Assembly: GCA_963573315.1 (NCBI GenBank)
Contig: OY752144.1
Span: 1,854,501 to 1,918,500 of the forward strand
Reading direction: 5' to 3'
From: Entomortierella parvispora
Taxonomy: Eukaryota > Mortierellomycota > Mortierellomycetes > Mortierellales > Mortierellaceae
Length of the DNA stretch: 64,000 nucleotides
Positions 58,662 through 64,000 of the stretch are shown one piece after another. Position 1 is the stretch's first letter. Each line of letters starts with the position of its first letter. The notes under the pieces were generated by a model. That model was not told the origin of the DNA. It ran no database searches and was given only the letters and a program-made list of their open reading frames with translations. The position numbers were made by a program, and so were the translations under genes.

Positions 58662-61171
58662 ATGAACTTCCACGGTATTGTAGAGACTTTTCCTCGCGGG
58701 TATCAATCACAGAAATCATCGGAGAAAAGATTCAGTCGAACACGATCCAACTCCACTTCTGGATCGTCCGCTTCTACCACCTCCGATGACAACGACCGAG
58801 TCAGCCCGCGCGCAGATCTATCCATAACCTCTACCTCACCCTTCGGGATGGATGAAAAGGATCCATCAGGATCAGCACAACTTCAACAACAACAACAACA
58901 GGCGCACAGTGTACACTTTGCAGAAGCGACACTGACGAAATCTCCAACTGAGAGCAGCAGAAAAAATAGTACTAGTGATGATAATAGCCCTCCTTTTAAT
59001 CGACGAAGACAAACCGCCGATTCTGTCTCAATATCGATCAACGACTCATCCTCTCCTCAGTCGCCGCCACGGTCCAACAGTGCAGAAATGAGGCGATCCA
59101 AGACGATGCTTGACGACATGAGCAAGGCCAAACGAGATGATATTAACCTCCAAAGGCGACAATCAATCGCTAGTACGTGACAGAAGGAAATGAGAGGCAT
59201 TCCCTGCGAATAATGCGAATTGTTTCAATTCCTTACTTATTTTGCTCTATACGATAGACTATGCCATGCGAGGACAAGGTGTGGACGTTTCATCGATGGA
59301 CCCAATTTTTAACTGTATCGAAGTAAGCAAAAAGTCCACTTAATTTCACTCTTCATGAGTTTATTTCTGATGTTCTCGACCTTTGCATTGATGTCATTGC
59401 TGTAACGTAGAGAAAAGTGGGTGTCACAACTGTGGATATGAATCAGGGGAAATATGATGCTCATAGGGAAATGAACAATTCACAGTTTCTGGAATGGCTG
59501 CGCCAACCGGTAAAGGAAGCCTCAACGACGGTTGTAGCTCTGAAGGATCGGGCGAGAAGACTGACGTTGGATTGTGCTTGTCCCAACTTAGAGACCGGAG
59601 TGGTCGACCATCCGCTGGATTAACATTAATGGAATGAGTTGGGATGTCATCAAAGCTATTGCGTTAGCATACGGTACTGCTCGCTGAGCCCTGCCTGCGA
59701 GTTCATGCAGAAAGTGTTTTACTCACGTTTGTCTTTGTTATCTGTCCTGCGGCTCCTGCCTTCAGATTTACATCATCTTGCGGTCGAAGATCTATTGCAT
59801 GTCCCCCAGCGCACAAAAGTGGATGTGTATCCGAAGCAGTGCTATCTTAGTTTGACTCTTTTGACACTCATGGAGGCGATTGGAGAAAACGAATGGCGTC
59901 AAGTCGATCCCTACACCAGCCCACATGGTATCGACCCCGAGATGCTCTCTCAACGAATGCCTCTCGAATCCCTCGACAAATATAAACATCAACATTACGT
60001 GCAACAGACTCAAGTATCGTCTTACGGTCGACTGCATGTCCACATGGAGCAGGTGACAATCTTTTTGCTCGCCGATAACACGTTGATCACACTCTTTCAG
60101 GTTTCTGGAGAATCGGTAGTGAACCCCATCGTGGAGCGACTCTCGCACGACTATTCCTTGGTACGGAAGCACAACGACCCTAGCTTCTTACTTCAGTCAG
60201 TGATTGACGGGATTGTGGACCATGCCATCCCTATCACCGATGCATTCCGGCACGAGATTAATGACTTGGAGGCCAGGGTCATGACCATGCCCAAGATGCC
60301 GTTCACGGCCGATCTTCACCAGATGACCGCACAGTTATCACTGATGAGAAGAATGTTGATCCCGACACAGGTTCTGGTCCATTCTTTGAGGGCCAAGGAT
60401 GAACGAAGTCCTTTGTCATCTCTGGCCAAGGTTTATATGGGTGATGTGATGGACCATTGTAACACGATGGTCGAAGATATCGATTCGATGCTCAGTCTGT
60501 GTGAAAAGTTGATCAATATGGTAAGTGAAGGGCGAAAGGCACAAAGTCAGCGTCCACCTTTCTTTGGCTCATCCTTTTATTTAGATCGCTTACACTTTAC
60601 TAACTATCTTTGTTTCTCATCAGATCTTTAATTTGGTCGCGTATGACACCAACGAGTCGATGCGTCAATTGGCGCTTGTGTCCATGATTTTTCTTCCTAT
60701 TACCTTTGTGGCTGGAGGTAACACTCGTCCTTGACTCATTGACTACCAGCGCGGTTTGTTTTCTGCATCGATATTGCGTTTCCCTTTTGTCGCTCTTGCG
60801 ATAGTATATCATCTCGCTGACATGTTGGTGTATCCTTGGATACTTCTGGTTAGTGTACGGTACCAACTTCACAAACTTTCCCGAACTCACCCATAACATC
60901 AGTTACTTTTGGTTCATCTGCCTTGCTGTCACGATTGTGTTTGTAAGTGCACAGTCTGCAAGAGATGGATGGTTGAACAAATGGCGGCAGAAATTTTGAC
61001 TGACGTGCTCACTGGCTTCCGGCGTTGAACTTGACTTTTTACTAGCTCCTTGCAATCTTCATCCCTTGGGTCACGGACAAGATTCGGGCGCACGCCTTTG
61101 AGCGGCGACTGCGACGCGGTGAACCGATCAGCATTGGTAGTCGCAAACGCCAGCGCTATTGTGGATTGTGA
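58662..61171 (+). CDS. CorA-family divalent-metal transporter with GTN in place of GMN
   Basis: Two-span metal ion channel of the CorA/Alr/Mnr2 superfamily. Eight exons (58662-59172, 59258-59322, 59411-59509, 59592-59673, 59766-60520, 60624-60717, 60854-60942, 61046-61171), all in phase, give 606 residues. The first 180 are Ser-rich and disordered, with a Gln run. The soluble CorA domain reads WDVIKAIALAYDLHHLAVEDLL, QVTIFLLADNTLITLFQ and LLQSVIDGIVDHAIPITD. The two C-terminal spans are LVSMIFLPITFVAG and ISYFWFICLAVTIVFLLAIF. The selectivity signature, normally YGMNF, reads YGTNF (about 537-541). The short basic tail favours yeast Mnr2/Alr-like topology. Mg2+ is the usual substrate, but the changed motif makes it open. 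Confidence 0.87.
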
Positions 61172-61645
61172 GGAGAGAGTAGATTTGGTGGCGCTGGGCT
61201 CATCAGATTTCAAATGAACGCTTTCGGTCTTCGGACACAGTCACAAATTTCTCCAAGCACGACATTTCTGTCCGAAATATCGATCAGTGCGTCGTTGTGT
61301 GTGATCTGCCAATCCTTTTGTTCGCGTGCTCTGTGCCCGTCGTCCTTGCTTGCTTGCTTGACTTTGCTTGACTGTGTCCGAAGGCGGACCAGCGATGAGC
61401 AGAGATGGTGCCATTATGCTTGATCAAGTCTTTGACATCTGCCTTGCTGGCTCTTGACTCGCCGCCCCGCAGTCCCTCCTTTTTAAACTCCCACCTTCCC
61501 TCATCTCGCTTCTTTTTCTCCTCTTCCTTCACTCTTCTTCTCTTCTCTCTCTCCTCTCTTCTCAGCCATTACTCCACCTTCACACGCTCGCCCATTCACA
61601 GGAAGTCCCTTTTTGTTACTCCAACAACCGGAACTCATATCCAGG
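61172..61645. promoter_or_regulatory. Intergenic region with CT-rich promoter of the SUMT gene
   Basis: Strongly pyrimidine-rich from about 61475 to 61570 (TTCT/CTCT repeats) just before the methyltransferase start. No gene seen. Confidence 0.45.
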
Positions 61646-62612
61646 ATGTTCTCGCCCTACGTTAGTCCACCGGCCTCACCCCGCCTTCAGAACCTTAACA
61701 ACAACCCCTCAAATCCTTCCGGAGGCGAGATCAAACTCATTGGCGCCGGTCCCGGCGATCCAGATCTTCTCACCATGGCCGCCTACAAGGCCATTACCTC
61801 GTGGGCGCAGATTGTTCTAGCAGACAAGCTGGTCTCGAAGGAAATCCTGGCCCTGGTTCAATGCAAACTTTTTATTGCCAACAAGGACAAAGGATGTCAG
61901 GCATCTGGCCAGCAGGAGCTCTTTGAACATGCTACCCAGTCCTTGAGACAGGGACTCCGAGTCGTCCGATTGAAGCAAGGAGGTAACCAAAGTCTCCTCG
62001 GCACAGAAAAACAATAGAGGACAATGAATTGAGAGTCCAGGACATGACAACAAGATCCTGGTTCAGTTTTGTTGACAAGAAATGTTTGTGCTGTTTTTAG
62101 ATCCATTCATCTTTGGACGAGGGGGCGAAGAATATTTGTTTTTCAAACGACTTGGCTATGAACCGACCATCTTGCCAGGGTTATCTTCTAGTATCGCGGG
62201 ACCACTGCTAGCGGGAATTCCCTTGACCCATCGAGGAATTGCCTCTCAGTTCTTGGTGTGCACAGGAACAGGAAAACATGACACAATTCCTGAAACGCCT
62301 CTTTATGTCGAAAACAGAACGACTGTTTTTTTAATGTCCTTGCATCGATTGGAGGCCCTGATTGAAGATCTCAAAAAGGCTGGTTACCCCGAGGATCTCC
62401 CCGTGGCCGTGGTCGAAAGAGCCTCTGCAAAGGATCAGAGAACAGTGAGGGCCAAGGTCGGAACAATCGTACGGGTCCTGAATGAGGCTGGCTATCGTCC
62501 CCCAGGGATCTTGGTCGTCGGATGGGCCTGTGATGCATTAATGTTGAATGGCGATCTTCATACACAACGGCAACAGATCGAGGGATTGATCGAATCCTTG
62601 AGCTCTTCATAA
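61646..62612 (+). CDS. Uroporphyrinogen-III C-methyltransferase (siroheme pathway)
   Basis: SAM-dependent enzyme that methylates uroporphyrinogen III to precorrin-2, the first step to siroheme, the cofactor of sulfite and nitrite reductases. Exons 61646-61982 and 62101-62612 give 282 residues. The signature GAGPGDPDLLTMAAYKAI, the segment RLKQGDPFIFGRGGEE across the intron join, and the later GIPLTHRGIASQF and VVERASAKDQRTVRAKV match CobA/SUMT proteins. It is a one-domain form, shorter than yeast Met1 (593 residues), so the dehydrogenase/ferrochelatase step must come from another gene. I used the ATG at 61646; an earlier frame has no ATG. Confidence 0.93.
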
Positions 62613-62785
62613 CCCAGAAAAAAAAAGGATTTGCTCTGTTTCCCCTGCTTTTTTTCTTCAGACCTTGGCAGTTAAAGTGGATCTTCTACTTCCCACTGTA
62701 TAGTACATCTCTTTGTTCCCTCTTCCCTCTGCATTTCCTCACGACTGTACCATAATTCTCTTTTATTGTAATAAACGACTTTTGA

Positions 62786-64000
62786 TCACACCAAGGTATC
62801 GTTCCCGTTGCCACCTGACAAGCTGGCAGCGATGGACTGTGTTGGGCCTCCTGCCCGACCACTGGCTGGTCGAACCTCATCATACGAAGGTGGCTCATCT
62901 GGGAACCCTTCCGAGGCTGATGATGATATTGAGGACTGCTGGGCTGCTGGTACTGAGAGCACGCTTGATGCCGTTGGTGGCCTCGAAGTGTTGCTTCCAC
63001 TGCCATTTCCACTTCCGACACTGTTGCTGCTGCTACTGCGGTGGCGTGCCAAGAGTCCATCTTCATCTCGATGGTTATGACCATCCTCATCTTCATCCTC
63101 GTCTTCATCGTCATCAGCTTCGAGCAAGAAATCCCTCATGTCGGCCTCCAGTTCACGCCGAGTCTGAGCCCGACGGCCGTTGGGGAGCATCTCTAGAGAA
63201 TCGTCACAGTCCTCGGGACGAACAGAGGCGCCTGTCGCATTTCGAACATTGTTCCTGATCCGTGTGAACGCAGTCCCCATAGCAGCCGTGGCAGCGTTGC
63301 CTCCCTCGACTAAGGACTCACTGATCTGACCCCAACCGCCTGTGACCCTTCGTTGAGTATCTTCAGCCAATCGCCTCAAAATGGAAGCCTCTGCGCTAGA
63401 ATCAACGGGTTCCCAGATTTGCCTTCTTCTTGCCTCCTCATTCTTGAGCATCCGTCGCATCGCCACAAACATTCCAATCAGGACTACAATCATCCCGGCC
63501 ATAGTGATTCTCCTCGACTTGACCTCTTCCTGGTACTCCTTCCAAAGCTCGGGGGTGTATTGACAGGTGTTGTTCACGCTCGAGCACGTCAACGAGCTTT
63601 CACATGGCAAAGTCTTGTTGTTGCAGGGTTGGTTAAAAAAAGCACGATGTTTGCATCCGAGTCCTTGGTTCCTGGTCACGCCCTCGATCGGTCCACAGAC
63701 CCAGTCGGGCTCGTCTGTACAATACGCGCATTGCAGGACAGCACAGGTTCCCTCGATACAGAACCAGCCCTGACATTCTATCGAGCTCATATCGGTACAA
63801 CATTCCCCACCATGGACTGTACATCTTGCCGTGTCCTCTGTTCGTAACAAAGGGCAGAGCAGAAAGGGGTTAATCAACCAAGTCGTGCCATTTTGTGCTT
63901 GCGACATAAGCGTCAACCATGATCTTTATCCTTCAAATCAATGCAGAGGCAACATGCACACGGAGAATGGGGGTCTTACCAAAGTACATATCAAACTGGG
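62786..64000 (-). CDS. Cysteine-rich single-pass membrane protein, partial
   Basis: The window ends inside this gene. An exon 63837-62786 (minus) follows an intron whose donor lies at 63979; the upstream exon at 63980-64000 runs off the edge. The visible 350 residues open with about 90 luminal or extracellular residues holding many cysteines (RCTVHGGECCTDMSSIECQ, CAYCTDEPDWVCG, CKHRAFFNQPCNNKTLPC) and Asn-X-Thr/Ser sites. Then come one membrane span (MAGMIVVLIGMFVAMRRML) and a long cytosolic tail with an Asp/Glu run and a PPSYDE (PPxY) motif near the C-terminus. This layout suggests a receptor-like or sorting adaptor protein. I recognise no family. Confidence 0.7.

Noticed and set aside
1-64000. 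CRISPR arrays, bacterial operons, ribosome binding sites, tRNA or rRNA genes
   Set aside because: None seen by eye. The genes are intron-bearing fungal genes; tRNAs were not searched by covariance model, so a missed one is possible.

Overview
The window is nuclear DNA of a filamentous fungus, most likely from Mortierellaceae (Mortierellomycota). The strongest clue is the gene at 1030-2448. From memory, its translation is very close to the omega-3 (delta-12/delta-15 type) fatty acid desaturase of Mortierella alpina. Most genes carry short GT-AG introns that join frames exactly. Upstream regions are often CT-rich, and no bacterial operon logic is present. I rebuilt exon structures by hand from splice signals, reading phase and family conservation; no search was run.

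Layout, left to right: a partial unknown gene (minus, left edge); omega-3 desaturase (plus); plasma-membrane P-type H+-ATPase (plus); Mediator subunit Med8 (minus); cytidine deaminase (minus); a Pex30-type dysferlin-domain membrane protein (plus); exosome subunit Csl4 (minus); ESCRT-III subunit Vps2 (plus); two tandem CPYA-type glutathione S-transferases (minus); two decayed, inverted copies of a small secreted-protein gene; an Afi1-like protein (minus); the GID-complex receptor Gid4/Vid24 (plus); a CipC-family small protein (plus); a secreted serine carboxypeptidase (minus); a 1106-residue HMG-box protein (minus); a sparse stretch (about 31.3-36.0 kb) with a dead Ty3/gypsy fragment; a type II P-type cation ATPase with a long N-terminal extension (minus); an F-box/LRR protein (minus) head-to-head with Rad4/XPC (plus); a Q-rich BTB-like protein (minus); an eEF2-lysine-methyltransferase-like protein (minus); a Cdc11/Nud1-like spindle-pole scaffold (plus); a CorA-family transporter whose GMN signature reads GTN (plus); a siroheme-pathway uroporphyrinogen methyltransferase (plus); and a cysteine-rich single-pass membrane protein cut by the right edge (minus).

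This is mostly a housekeeping landscape rather than a gene cluster. Themes that recur are membrane ion transport (three transporters), lipid and organelle membranes (desaturase, Pex30-like, Vps2, Afi1-like), RNA and transcription (Csl4, Med8, HMG-box) and proteolysis (Gid4, F-box, carboxypeptidase). I saw no CRISPR array, tRNA, rRNA or intact transposon. The items most worth a second look are the roughly 264-residue N-terminal extension of the P-type ATPase at 35975-40468, the GTN motif in the CorA protein, and the inverted pair of decayed secreted-peptide genes near 17 kb.
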